DNA of 56,641 bases from Pseudomonas sp. IPO3778 (GCF_013386825.1 NZ_JACARC010000061.1:1-56641); one strand, 5' to 3'. Positions 1 to 7,844 are shown, numbered from the stretch's first letter. Notes: generated by a model not told the origin, from the letters alone. Made by a program: numbers and translations.

Positions 1-73
1 TAAGAGCGGAACCCTAAGCGGCCATCACCCAAAAAACGGATATACACGCAAATCACCTTCCACGAGAAAGCAC

Positions 74-447
74 AAAGGGGACCCGAAGGTCCCCTTTAAT
101 TTGTCGTTGCGTGCTCTTTTTTTATTATTGAGGGGCGGTCTATTGTTGTTTTTGGCAACCGTGGCCCTTTACCGCTGTTTTTAGCGACCCCTATCCAGGG
201 TCAAGAGCAAACGTATTTTTTTGAGCGCTGATCTGCTTCTTCGCAAGCGATCCAACCAGTGGGTAGCTACCTTGAGGTAGTTTTTTATTCTTCTCTATCC
301 GGTTGCGGGTTTCGGCTAGCCGTACCCTGCGAAGCACATCTTCTCCAAAAAAATCTGTTAGCTGCGTCTCTGCCGTGTTGTTTTTGTTATGTCAGAGTCG
401 TTACGTCTTATTTTTATTAGGTTTGGCGCTTTTTATTCTTGTTATGC
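74..447 (-). ncRNA. crcY: CrcY-like small RNA (Hfq/Crc antagonist)
   Basis: CrcY/CrcZ RNAs bind Hfq with Crc and so relieve carbon catabolite repression. Read on the minus strand, the transcript would start at GCATAACAAG (447), about 11 bases below a good sigma-54 promoter. It would end in a hairpin with 10-bp arms AAAGGGGACC/GGTCCCCTTT and a TTCG loop (97 to 74). In between are six A-rich motifs of the AANAANAA kind, at about 433-446, 407-420, 377-390, 281-295, 141-155 and 115-131. The predicted length of about 374 nt is close to what I recall for P. putida CrcY, which I also recall lying beside an HMG-CoA lyase gene, as here. No coding frame in the region looks real. Positions 1-73 hold nothing I can identify. 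Confidence 0.85.
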
Positions 448-456
448 AATAGAGAT

Positions 457-473
457 AGCAGAAGCCGTGCCAA
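457..473 (-). promoter_or_regulatory. sigma-54 (-24/-12) promoter of crcY
   Basis: The minus strand reads TTGGCACGGCTTCTGCT. It matches the RpoN consensus YTGGCACGRNNNTTGCW at all but one position and keeps the invariant GG and GC at the right spacing. The GC element lies about 11 bases before the proposed first base of CrcY at 447. Confidence 0.85.
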
Positions 474-553
474 CTTTATAAAGTCGTTTAAATTCAATAA
501 CTTAATTTTTGAGTAGGAAATTTCTTTCAGTAAATGCGACAAGATATGTTCCC

Positions 554-585
554 GTGTTACCCGATGTGTAGCCGCGAGGTAACAC
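554..585 (-). promoter_or_regulatory. Dyad upstream of crcY, probable CbrB activator site
   Basis: Perfect 8-base inverted arms GTGTTACC (554-561) and GGTAACAC (578-585) are separated by 16 bases. The dyad lies about 110-140 bases upstream of the proposed CrcY start, a normal distance for a sigma-54 enhancer. CbrB is the known activator of CrcZ/CrcY and I recall TGTTAC/GTAACA half-sites for it. The exact spacing should be compared with known sites. It sits just beyond the mvaB stop codon. Confidence 0.7.
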
Positions 586-604
586 ATCGTCACGGCCGCG
601 GTAC

Positions 605-1504
605 TCAACTGGCGCTACGAGCTTTCGCCACCCGCGATCCGGTGGGACGACCCAGCACCGTACAGATCTGTTGGCCCGCCAGAACCAGCTTGTCCATGTC
701 GATACCCGTCTCGATACCCAGGCCATTGAGCAGGTACACCACATCTTCAGTGGCGACGTTACCGCTGGCGCCCTTGGCATAGGGGCAGCCGCCGAGGCCC
801 GCGATAGAGCTGTCAAACACCTGGATGCCTTCCAGAAGGCTGGCGTAAATATTGGCGATGGCCTGGCCATAGGTGTCGTGAAAATGCCCGGCCAGCTTGT
901 CCCGTGGCACCTGCGCGCCGACCACCTCGAACATCCGCCGGGTGGCGCCCGCCGTACCGGTGCCGATGGTGTCGCCCAGGGACACTTCATAGCAGCCCAT
1001 GGCAAACAGCTCCCGGGCTACCGCCGCCACTTGTTCCGGCGCGACCTGGCCTTCGTACGGGCACCCCAGCACGCACGACACATAACCCCGCACGCTCACG
1101 CCATGCTGCCTGGCCGCGTCCATGATCGGCGCGAAGCGCTCCAGGCTTTGGCTGATGGAACAATTGATATTGCGCTGGGAAAACGCCTCGGACGCCGCCG
1201 CAAACACCGCGACTTCCTTCACGCCCGCCGCCAGGGCATCTTCAAAGCCCCGCAGGTTTGGCGCCAACGCGCCGTAGGTCACGCCGGCCTTGCGCTGGAT
1301 CTGCGCAAATACTTCGGCAGACCCGGCCATTTGCGGCACCCATTTGGGCGAGACGAAACTGCCGACTTCGATATAGCCCAGGCCGGCTGCGGTCAGGGCG
1401 TCCACCAGTTGCACCTTGTCGGCGACGCTGATGGGTTGCGCTTCATTTTGCAGGCCGTCGCGGGGGCCGACTTCCGCCAGGCGCACATGAGAGGGGAGGG
1501 ACAT
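605..1504 (-). CDS. mvaB: Hydroxymethylglutaryl-CoA lyase
   Basis: Cleaves HMG-CoA to acetoacetate and acetyl-CoA, the last step of leucine breakdown, in the cytoplasm. The 299-residue protein has the family's usual length. The N-terminal motif EVGPRDGLQNE (11-21) holds the catalytic Arg15-Asp16. GHFHDTYGQ supplies metal-binding histidines, and the signature GLGGCPYAKGASGNVATED carries the reactive cysteine at about 240. It is a TIM-barrel enzyme of the HMGL/DRE-TIM group. The start ATG lies 12 bases beyond the stop of the LiuR-like regulator gene, so the two are probably cotranscribed. The other leucine genes (liuABCDE type) are not in the window, so mvaB is detached from them here. Confidence 0.95.
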   Translation of the reverse strand: MSLPSHVRLAEVGPRDGLQNEAQPISVADKVQLVDALTAAGLGYIEVGSFVSPKWVPQMAGSAEVFAQIQRKAGVTYGALAPNLRGFEDALAAGVKEVAVFAAASEAFSQRNINCSISQSLERFAPIMDAARQHGVSVRGYVSCVLGCPYEGQVAPEQVAAVARELFAMGCYEVSLGDTIGTGTAGATRRMFEVVGAQVPRDKLAGHFHDTYGQAIANIYASLLEGIQVFDSSIAGLGGCPYAKGASGNVATEDVVYLLNGLGIETGIDMDKLVLAGQQICTVLGRPTGSRVAKARSAS

Positions 1505-1516
1505 GGCAGCTACCTT

Positions 1517-1915
1517 TTATGAATGGCCAACCTGGCTCTGAAGGGTCTGTTCCAGCGCCTGGGTGCAACGCTCTTCGGCGGTGTCGAGTTCCAGCTTCAT
1601 CTGTTCGATGTCCAGCAACTGTTGCTCCAACTGCTCGCGGCGCTCGGTGATTTTCGCCAGCATGCTGTGCAGCTGTTTCTGATTGCCGCTGGTGGGGTCG
1701 TAGAGTTCGATCAGTTCCCGACATTCGGCCAGGGAAAAACCAATGCGCTTGCCCCGCAGGATCAGCTTCAGGCTGACCTTGTCCCGGGGCGAATAAATGC
1801 GCTCCTGGCCCCGGCGTTCCGGGGACAGCAGGCCTTGTTCTTCATAGAAGCGAATGGCGCGGGTGGTGATGTCGAGCTCGCGGGCGAGGTCGGAGATGCT
1901 GTAGGTCGTGCTCAT
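1517..1915 (-). CDS. liuR: MerR-family regulator, LiuR-like
   Basis: A MerR-family transcription factor of 132 residues from the ATG at 1915. An in-frame TTG at 1927 is possible, but neither start has a clear ribosome site. The N-terminal winged helix (SISDLARELDITTRAIRFYEEQGLLSP, about 6-32) is nearly identical in pattern to LiuR regulators of branched-chain amino acid catabolism. A long amphipathic dimerisation helix follows (about 75-115). It lacks a metal-binding cysteine cluster, which fits a metabolite-sensing member. It probably controls itself and mvaB through the palindrome at 1959-1974, 44 bases upstream of its start. Confidence 0.85.
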   Translation of the reverse strand: MSTTYSISDLARELDITTRAIRFYEEQGLLSPERRGQERIYSPRDKVSLKLILRGKRIGFSLAECRELIELYDPTSGNQKQLHSMLAKITERREQLEQQLLDIEQMKLELDTAEERCTQALEQTLQSQVGHS

Positions 1916-1958
1916 GGGGGCGCTCAAGGAGTGTCTTGAGGGTTAAGCTAATGGGTGG

Positions 1959-1974
1959 TTGACGTTAACGTCAA
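1959..1974. promoter_or_regulatory. LiuR-type operator upstream of liuR-mvaB
   Basis: TTGACGTTAACGTCAA is a perfect 16-base palindrome and resembles the TTTACGTAAACGTAAA-type LiuR site I recall from gamma-proteobacteria. On the minus strand its first six bases could be the -35 box, with a TAGCTT-like -10 about 18 bases further on. That would put the dyad in the promoter spacer, as MerR-type activators require. Confidence 0.75.
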
Positions 1975-1985
1975 GCGCATTACCC

Positions 1986-2089
1986 ACTGTAGGCGCGAGC
2001 TTGCTCGCGAAAAACGCTAACGGTAACGCGCACTGTCTGGTTTAACGCGGCGTTCTCAGGTTTTTCGCGAGCAAGCTCGCTCCTACAGT
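1986..2089. repeat. REPIN (paired inverted REP) overlapping the 3' end of the LysR gene
   Basis: Arms of about 29 bases, centred on GCGAGCTTGCTCGCGAA and its complement, start at 1986 and end at 2089, with a loop of about 45 bases. This is the GTAGGAGCGAGC...-type REP of fluorescent pseudomonads. The CTA in its right arm (2083-2085) supplies the TAG stop codon of the LysR gene. Confidence 0.9.
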
Positions 2090-3012
2090 TTGTCCAGCTT
2101 CTTCTCGTGGGCCGTTACTTGCTGGCACAACTCGATCATCTGCTCGCGCATCCAGCGGTTGGCCGGGTCCTGGTCGGTGCTTTCGTGCCAGTACAAGTGG
2201 GTTTCCACCATGGGCACATCATTCACTGGCAGGTTGAACCACTGTAATTCGTGGCGCCGGGCAAAGCGCTCCGGCACGGTCATTACCATGTCGGTCTGCT
2301 GCAACACTTGCGAAGCCATCAAGTAATGCTGGGAGCGCAGGGCGATCTTGCGTTGCAGGCCCATCTTGCCCAGTGCCAGGTCGACGTGGCCCAGGCCATT
2401 GCGCCGGCTGGAGATATGGATGTGGGTCAGTGCCAGATAGTCATCCAGGGTGAGCTTTTCCTTGCCCGCCATCGGATGGCCCTTGCGCATGGCGCACACG
2501 TAGCGGTCTTCCATCAGCTTGACGTGGCGCACTTGCGGGTCGGTGTTGAGCGGCGCGTCCACCGCAAAATCGAGGCGGCCAGCCGCCAGTTCCTTGGTGG
2601 TCTCCCGGCGCTTGGACAGGAAACTCTCGATCACCACCGTTGGCGCCAGGCGGCGCAGGCGCTGGAACAGAGGCGGCAGAATCACCGCTTCGGTGAGGTC
2701 GGTCATGCTGATGCGGTAGGTCTTGGCCGCCTGTTGCGGGTTGAAAATCCGGCTTTCCTGCACCGACACCCGCAGCAACGACAACGCATTACGCACCGGG
2801 CCGATGATGTTCTGGGCCATGGGCGTGGGCACCATGCCTTGGGCAGTACGCACGAACAGCGGGTCGTTGAAGGTCTCTCGCAGGCGGGCCAGAGCGTTCG
2901 ACACCGCTGGCTGGGTGATCCCCACAATCTGCCCGGCGCGGGTCAGGTTGGCTTCGGTGTAGATCGCGTCAAAGACGATGAAAAGGTTGAGGTCGACCTT
3001 GCTCAGATTCAT
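2083..3012 (-). CDS. LysR-family transcriptional regulator
   Basis: A 309-residue LysR-type regulator of normal length. The winged helix-turn-helix occupies about 6-65, with the typical TQPAVSNALARLRETFNDPLFVRT. A substrate-binding domain follows (about 95-300). The inducer is unknown. It is divergent from an acyl-CoA dehydrogenase gene with 150 bases between the start codons, so regulation of that gene is likely. Its stop codon and last codons run into the REPIN at 1986-2089, so the repeat probably reset the C-terminus (ending HEKKLDKL). The ATG at 3012 was chosen because the HTH begins right after it; no strong ribosome site is visible. Confidence 0.9.
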   Translation of the reverse strand: MNLSKVDLNLFIVFDAIYTEANLTRAGQIVGITQPAVSNALARLRETFNDPLFVRTAQGMVPTPMAQNIIGPVRNALSLLRVSVQESRIFNPQQAAKTYRISMTDLTEAVILPPLFQRLRRLAPTVVIESFLSKRRETTKELAAGRLDFAVDAPLNTDPQVRHVKLMEDRYVCAMRKGHPMAGKEKLTLDDYLALTHIHISSRRNGLGHVDLALGKMGLQRKIALRSQHYLMASQVLQQTDMVMTVPERFARRHELQWFNLPVNDVPMVETHLYWHESTDQDPANRWMREQMIELCQQVTAHEKKLDKL

Positions 3013-3048
3013 TTCGCTGCGCTCTTATTGTTAGGTGTCCATACGCCG

Positions 3049-3064
3049 ATCATATATCGGTGAT
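3049..3064. promoter_or_regulatory. Candidate LysR-type binding site
   Basis: The inverted repeat ATCA-N8-TGAT lies in the divergent spacer between the LysR gene and the acyl-CoA dehydrogenase gene. It resembles an LTTR box (T-N11-A with dyad symmetry), though the inner spacing is one base longer than the classic form. Confidence 0.35.
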
Positions 3065-3162
3065 GAATGTTAATACACGCCGAGAATAGGCTAGGTAAAT
3101 TATCAGCGCTGTTCTAGCATCGATTCATGACCTCAACAACCTCCATTGAGAAGGTGCTGCCC

Positions 3163-4392
3163 ATGGATTTCGCCTATTCGCCCAAGGTTCAGGAACTGCG
3201 TGAGCGCGTTACTGCGTTCATGGATGCTTACGTTTATCCGGCCGAGTCTGTGTTCGAACGCCAGGTTGCCGAAGGTGACCGTTGGCAGCCCACCGCCATC
3301 ATGGAAGAGTTGAAAGCCAAGGCTAAAGCCGAAGGCCTGTGGAACCTGTTCCTGCCGGAATCCGAACTGGGCGCTGGCCTGACCAACCTTGAATATGCCC
3401 CCCTGGCAGAAATCATGGGCCGTTCGTTGCTGGGCCCGGAGCCGTTCAACTGCTCGGCACCCGACACCGGCAACATGGAAGTGCTGGTGCGCTACGCCAA
3501 CGAAGAACAAAAACAACGCTGGCTCGAACCGCTGCTGCGCGGCAAGATCCGCTCGGCCTTCGCCATGACCGAGCCGGACGTGGCCTCTTCCGACGCCACC
3601 AACATGGCGGCCCGTGCGGTACGTGACGGCGACGAGTGGGTGATCAACGGCAAAAAATGGTGGACCTCCGGGGCCTGCGACCCGCGCTGCAAGATCCTGA
3701 TCTTCATGGGCCTGAGCAACCCGGATGCGCCGCGCCACCAGCAACACTCGATGATCCTGGTACCGGTGGATGCGCCCGGTGTGAAGATCGTGCGCCCGCT
3801 GCCAGTGTTCGGCTACGACGACGCCCCCCATGGCCATGCCGAAGTGCTGTTTGAAAACGTCCGGGTGCCGTACGAAAACGTTCTGCTGGGCGAAGGCCGG
3901 GGCTTTGAAATTGCCCAGGGTCGCCTTGGCCCGGGCCGCATTCACCACTGCATGCGTTCCGTCGGCATGGCCGAGCGTGCGCTGGAATTGATGTGCAAGC
4001 GTTCCGTCAGCCGTACCGCCTTTGGCAAACCGCTGGCACGCCTGGGTGGCAACATCGACAAGATTGCCGACTCGCGGATGGAAATCGACATGGCGCGCCT
4101 GCTGACGTTGAAAGCCGCCTACATGATGGACACCGTGGGCAACAAGGTGGCGAAAAGCGAAATCGCCCAGATCAAGGTGGTGGCGCCGAACGTGGCGCTG
4201 AGGGTCATCGACCGGGCCATCCAGATCCACGGCGGCGCTGGCGTCTCCAACGACTTCCCGCTGGCCTACATGTACGCCATGCAGCGCACCCTGCGCCTGG
4301 CCGACGGCCCGGACGAAGTGCACCGCGCGGCGATCGGCAAGTTTGAGATCGGTAAATATGTGCCGCCGGAGATGATGCGCAGCGGGCAGTAA
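3163..4392 (+). CDS. Acyl-CoA dehydrogenase
   Basis: A flavin-dependent acyl-CoA dehydrogenase that probably oxidises a CoA thioester to its 2-enoyl form and passes electrons to ETF. From the ATG at 3163, behind GAGAAGG, it has 409 residues. A more upstream ATG (3127) has no ribosome site. Three family domains are visible: the helical N-domain, the beta-domain (AMTEPDVASSDATN and INGKKWWTSGA, flavin contacts), and the C-terminal helical domain (IQIHGGAGVSNDFPLA, then LADGPDEVHR). The pattern is closest to ACAD10/11-like bacterial enzymes; the substrate cannot be told. It stands alone, divergent from its likely LysR regulator. Confidence 0.9.
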   Translation: MDFAYSPKVQELRERVTAFMDAYVYPAESVFERQVAEGDRWQPTAIMEELKAKAKAEGLWNLFLPESELGAGLTNLEYAPLAEIMGRSLLGPEPFNCSAPDTGNMEVLVRYANEEQKQRWLEPLLRGKIRSAFAMTEPDVASSDATNMAARAVRDGDEWVINGKKWWTSGACDPRCKILIFMGLSNPDAPRHQQHSMILVPVDAPGVKIVRPLPVFGYDDAPHGHAEVLFENVRVPYENVLLGEGRGFEIAQGRLGPGRIHHCMRSVGMAERALELMCKRSVSRTAFGKPLARLGGNIDKIADSRMEIDMARLLTLKAAYMMDTVGNKVAKSEIAQIKVVAPNVALRVIDRAIQIHGGAGVSNDFPLAYMYAMQRTLRLADGPDEVHRAAIGKFEIGKYVPPEMMRSGQ

Positions 4393-4430
4393 GCTAAAGC
4401 TCGCCGCTTTTTTTGCGGTGAAGGCGCTTT

Positions 4431-4565
4431 TGTGGCGAGGGGGCTTGTCCCCCGTTGGGCTGCGCAGCGGCCCCCAAACCTGTCACCGCGTTCTGCCTGA
4501 AAGAATACGGCGGGCTTATTGGGGCTGCTGCGCAGCCCAACGGGGGACAAGCCCCCTCGCCACAG
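4431..4565. repeat. Long inverted repeat (TGTGGCGAGGGGGCTTGTCC family)
   Basis: A left arm starting TGTGGCGAGGGGGCTTG and a right arm ending CAAGCCCCCTCGCCACA extend inward over GGGCTGCGCAG/CTGCGCAGCCC, giving arms of about 38 bases around a loop of about 60. The family differs from the other REPs here. A degenerate relative is at 40307-40503. Confidence 0.85.
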
Positions 4566-4571
4566 AAGCCT

Positions 4572-4619
4572 GATCGTTCCCACGCTGCGTGGGAATGCCG
4601 TGCTGGACGCTCCGCGTCC
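4572..4619. repeat. Half copy of the GATCGTTCCCACGC repeat family
   Basis: GATCGTTCCCACGC, its own inverted GCGTGGGAATGC, and a GGACGC/GCGTCC hairpin match the left half of the longer repeat at 23042-23176. It ends directly beside the stop codon of the gene at 4620-5960. Confidence 0.75.
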
Positions 4620-5960
4620 TCAGTAAACCCAAACCTCCACCCGCCGATTCTTGATCCGGCCCTCATCCGCCGTGTTCGCCGCCACCGGCATCTCGGCGCC
4701 AAAGCCGCGAATATCCCTCAGCACCACGCCACTTTTAACCAACTCCCGCCGCACCGCCATCGCCCGCAGTTTCGACAACAGCGCTGCCCGCTGCGCATCA
4801 TTCTTGGCATCCCCAAACCCCACCAGCGTCACCTGCTTGTCCAGCTTGCCGTGGCTCTTGATATAAGCCACCACCCGCATCAGGTCCTGGCGCGCTTTGT
4901 TGTCGAGGCTGGCGCTGCCTTCCTCAAACCGGAAATTCACCGTCAACCGCTGTGCCTGGCGAGCAATCGTCTGGTAGTCCTCGGGCATTGGCGTCCGCGG
5001 TTCCACCGCCATCGCTTGCACCTGTTGCGCGATAAACCCGTTGGCGGCAACGATCGCCTGGCCCTTGCTGCTTTGCGCAAAGTCCACCAGCGCCTTGGCC
5101 CACGGATTCTGCGTCACCGGCGGCAAATAGAAGAACAACCGGCGTGACAGCGGGTAATCCTCGGTAGCAATCAGGCTGTTCAGAGGCAGCATGGGTTGCG
5201 AGTCGCCATCGACGATGGCCACCGCCTTGGCCTGGCGCACGTAGGGCAAGCCGATAAAACCGATGCCCTGGGGGTCGTGGCTGACGGCGTCCGATAACTG
5301 CTCGCTGGACTCAAACCGCTTGGCGCTGCCCTCCAGGGACTTGCCGCGACGGCTGAGCACCAGCTCCTTGAACGTATCGTAGGTGCCGGACTGATCATCC
5401 CGCGCGTAGAGATGAATCTTGCCGCCGATCCCGCCAAGCTGCTCCCAGGTCGAGACCTCACCGCTGAAAATCTGCGCCAGTTGCTCGGTGTTCAACCTGT
5501 CCAGCGGGTTGCGCGGGTTAAGGATGATCGCCAGGCCATCGATGGCAATCACCTGTTCGGCGTCGGGGCTTTTCAGGTCGCCGAGGGATTCCAGGTCCAC
5601 CAGTTCACTGTCCTTGATCGGTCGGGAAGATGCCGCGAGGTCGGCGCTGGCGTTTTTCAGCGCCGTGAACCCGGTGCTGGAGCCATGGGCAGCGACGTCG
5701 ATTGTGACCCGTTGGCCCTGGCGGGTCTTGCCGATGAGGTGCTGTTCGTTGGCCTGGTCGGACGGTTCGCTGTGCACGCCTTGCAAGCCCTGTTGCTCCA
5801 TCAGTCCCTTGACCAGCGCCGGCCCAAGCGCTGCGCCGATGGTATTGGAACCCTGGATGCGCAGGGCCGGGCCGTGTTCGGGAAAGGGCAGCGGGGTGGA
5901 AAAAGCGGCGAGGGGGAATGCGCTGAGCAGGGCCAGCAGGGATAGAACGCGCAGCATCAT
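4620..5960 (-). CDS. PstS-like substrate-binding protein fused to an OmpA domain
   Basis: An exported 446-residue two-domain protein. Residues 1-21 form a signal peptide. About 30-290 is a phosphate-binding-protein-like domain (PBP-like 2): it begins RIQGSNTIG and contains HGSSTGF and ARDDQSGTYDTFKE, the loops that hold the anion in PstS. About 325-446 is an OmpA-like peptidoglycan-binding domain (FEEGSASLDNKARQDL, then LSKLRAMAVRREL and the terminal RIKNRRVEVWVY). It may capture phosphate or a similar oxyanion while anchored to the cell wall. No transporter genes adjoin it, so it may be a sensor or scavenger. The start at 5960 has GAGAAGG seven bases upstream. Function beyond domain content is inference. 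Confidence 0.85.
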   Translation of the reverse strand: MMLRVLSLLALLSAFPLAAFSTPLPFPEHGPALRIQGSNTIGAALGPALVKGLMEQQGLQGVHSEPSDQANEQHLIGKTRQGQRVTIDVAAHGSSTGFTALKNASADLAASSRPIKDSELVDLESLGDLKSPDAEQVIAIDGLAIILNPRNPLDRLNTEQLAQIFSGEVSTWEQLGGIGGKIHLYARDDQSGTYDTFKELVLSRRGKSLEGSAKRFESSEQLSDAVSHDPQGIGFIGLPYVRQAKAVAIVDGDSQPMLPLNSLIATEDYPLSRRLFFYLPPVTQNPWAKALVDFAQSSKGQAIVAANGFIAQQVQAMAVEPRTPMPEDYQTIARQAQRLTVNFRFEEGSASLDNKARQDLMRVVAYIKSHGKLDKQVTLVGFGDAKNDAQRAALLSKLRAMAVRRELVKSGVVLRDIRGFGAEMPVAANTADEGRIKNRRVEVWVY

Positions 5961-6042
5961 GCCGGCACCTTCTCAAGCCAAAGGGAGTGCCGCGAGATTA
6001 AGTCAGAGAGGTTTCATAGATATGACAGAAAAGTCGCAATCA

Positions 6043-6136
6043 AATGTGGGAGCTGGCTTGCCTGCGATAGCGGTGGGTCAGTGACCTATTCATCGACTGA
6101 CACACCGCCATCGCGGGCAAGCCCGGCTCCCACATA
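6043..6136. repeat. REPIN (ATGTGGGAGCTGGCTTGCC type)
   Basis: The left arm ATGTGGGAGCTGGCTTGCCTG and the right arm ending GCAAGCCCGGCTCCCACAT flank an inner GCGATAGCGGTG/ACCGCCATCGC pairing. It lies between the stop codons of two minus-strand genes' neighbourhood, just after the end of xthA. Confidence 0.9.
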
Positions 6137-6138
6137 AA

Positions 6139-6951
6139 TCAGCTCAATTCCAGCCAGATCGGCGCATGATCGGAGGGTTTTTCCATGCCGCGCAGGTCGT
6201 AGTCCACGCCGGCATCCTTCACCCGGGGCAACAAACCTTGGGAAGCCATGATCACGTCGATCCGCAGCCCGCGCTTGGGCTCGTCTTCAAAGCCGCGGCT
6301 GCGGTAGTCGAACCAGCTGAAGCGGTCTGCCACGTCCGGGTTGAGGTGGCGGAAGCTGTCCACCAGGCCCCAGTTCTTCAGGCGCGCCATCCACTCGCGC
6401 TCTTCCGGCAGGAAGCTGCACTTGCCGGTCTTCAGCCAGCGCTTGGCGTTGTCGGCACCGATGCCGATGTCGCAGTCTTCCGGGGAAATGTTCACATCGC
6501 CCATCACCACCACGGCCTGGTCATTGCTGAACTGCGACTCCAGCAAGGTTTGCAGGTCTTCGTAGAAGCGCTGCTTGGCCGGGAACTTGGTGGGGTGGTC
6601 GCGGCTTTCACCCTGTGGGAAATAGCCGTTCATGATCGTAATCGGGTTGCCGTTGGCATCGGCGAAAGTGCCCCAGATAAACCGGCGCTGGGCGTCTTCT
6701 TCGTCGCTGGCAAAGCCTTTGTGCAGCGCCAGCGGTGCCTGGCGCGAGAGCAGGGCGACACCGTAGTGGCCTTTTTGCCCGTGGTAATACACGTGGTAGC
6801 CCAGTGCCTGCACTTCGGCCAGGGGGAACTGGTCATCGTGGACCTTGGTTTCCTGCAGGCCGATGACATCCGGCTGGTGTTTCTCGATCAGTGCCGCCAG
6901 CTGATGAGGGCGGGCGCGCAGCCCGTTGATATTGAAAGACACGATTTTCAT
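6139..6951 (-). CDS. xthA: Exodeoxyribonuclease III
   Basis: Mg-dependent AP endonuclease and 3'-5' exonuclease of base excision repair. The start was set at 6951 (MKIVSFNINGLRAR), giving 270 residues; the frame stays open upstream without homology. All catalytic signatures are present: Asn7, Glu34 in LQETKV, YYHGQKGHYGVALLSR with the active-site tyrosine, GDVNISPEDCDIG with Asp/Asn, and the terminal SDHAPIWLEL with the Asp-His pair. It has its own promoter region, divergent from the acetyltransferase at 7130. Confidence 0.96.
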   Translation of the reverse strand: MKIVSFNINGLRARPHQLAALIEKHQPDVIGLQETKVHDDQFPLAEVQALGYHVYYHGQKGHYGVALLSRQAPLALHKGFASDEEDAQRRFIWGTFADANGNPITIMNGYFPQGESRDHPTKFPAKQRFYEDLQTLLESQFSNDQAVVVMGDVNISPEDCDIGIGADNAKRWLKTGKCSFLPEEREWMARLKNWGLVDSFRHLNPDVADRFSWFDYRSRGFEDEPKRGLRIDVIMASQGLLPRVKDAGVDYDLRGMEKPSDHAPIWLELS

Positions 6952-7129
6952 GGTCGGCAGTCCAGTCTGGCAAAAGGGCGATGCTAGCCGACAAGTCGGA
7001 CGGGGGCCAGCGTGGCGGTAGGACTTGGGCACTGCTAAGGTCTGAAAGCAGGGAACGAGTCGAGGTCTGCAGGCTCGTACTAACAAGAGCGCAACCTTTT
7101 GAGTCAGCGCCCAGGGGAGATCCACTGTT

Positions 7130-7780
7130 ATGCCTGACACCTCGACTGCCATTGCCCAGATTCACATGCTCGACAGCGGCTATTCCCGCGAAGCCCGGTC
7201 CCTGTTGTACCAGGCTTATCGCCATGAGCCGACGTTCGCCTACATCTTCGAAGCCGAACGTCCGGGCTACGAACAGCGGGTGCGCGCCACCGTGCGTGAA
7301 CTGGTGAAACAACACTTTTTCCAGAATCTGCCGGCCATTGGTCTGCTGGTCAACGACCGGCTGATCGGCATCGCGCTGATCGCGCCGCCGACGCGGCGCC
7401 TGGGCATCACCGAAAGCTGGGCCTGGCAATTGCGCATGTGGTTGAGCACCGGCGTGCGTGGCACCCGGCGCTACCTGGAATACCATCAGGCCGTGCTGGC
7501 GTGCCTGCCCTCGGACTCGGTGCATGTGCTGCCGCTGCTGGGGATTCACCCGCAATTCCAGGGCAAACACTACGGCGAGCAGTTGCTGGAAGCGGTGCAC
7601 AACTGGTGTGCCGAAGACCCGCATTCCGCCGGCGTGGTGCTGGACACGGGGAATTCTCGCTATCTGGAGTTCTATAAACGCCAGGGTTATGAAGAGATCG
7701 GCGAGGTGGCCGTAGGACCTGTCCTGGAGCACGTGTTCTTTCACGCCAATCCCCAGGTGTTACAGGCTGCAACGCTTTAA
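7130..7780 (+). CDS. GNAT-family N-acetyltransferase
   Basis: A 216-residue protein of the GNAT fold. The acetyl-CoA loop is VLPLLGIHPQFQGKHYGEQLLEA (about 140-162), where HPxxQGKxYG stands for the usual Q/RxxGxG/A. It is followed by VVLDTGNSRYLEFYKRQGYEE, the typical motif B end. The N-terminal part (YRHEPTFAYIFEAERPGYEQR) resembles GNATs found near xthA in pseudomonads. The substrate is unknown. The ATG has AGGGGAG about ten bases upstream. It is divergent from xthA, and tamA starts 64 bases downstream. Confidence 0.85.
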   Translation: MPDTSTAIAQIHMLDSGYSREARSLLYQAYRHEPTFAYIFEAERPGYEQRVRATVRELVKQHFFQNLPAIGLLVNDRLIGIALIAPPTRRLGITESWAWQLRMWLSTGVRGTRRYLEYHQAVLACLPSDSVHVLPLLGIHPQFQGKHYGEQLLEAVHNWCAEDPHSAGVVLDTGNSRYLEFYKRQGYEEIGEVAVGPVLEHVFFHANPQVLQAATL

Positions 7781-7844
7781 GACAGAATTATTCAGACAAT
7801 TCCGGGTTCTAAGTCGCTCCCAAGCTCGTGTAGCATCCCGGCCT

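Noticed and set aside
267..286. Plus-strand terminator-like hairpin (CTACC-TTGA-GGTAG then six T)
   Set aside because: It lies inside the proposed CrcY RNA, where the minus-strand reading gives an A-rich motif next to an internal stem. No plus-strand gene ends before it within the window.
417..608. Small minus-strand frame of 63 codons between mvaB and crcY
   Set aside because: It spans the CbrB-like dyad and the sigma-54 promoter of crcY, has no ribosome site and no recognisable family.
4395..4420. CCGC-TTTTTTT-GCGG after the acyl-CoA dehydrogenase gene as a terminator
   Set aside because: The stem is only four pairs with the T-run in the loop, so it cannot be supported as an intrinsic terminator.
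6952..7129. Possible regulatory RNA in the xthA/acetyltransferase spacer
   Set aside because: Only weak short stems are visible, and there is no terminator or promoter pair that would support an RNA gene.
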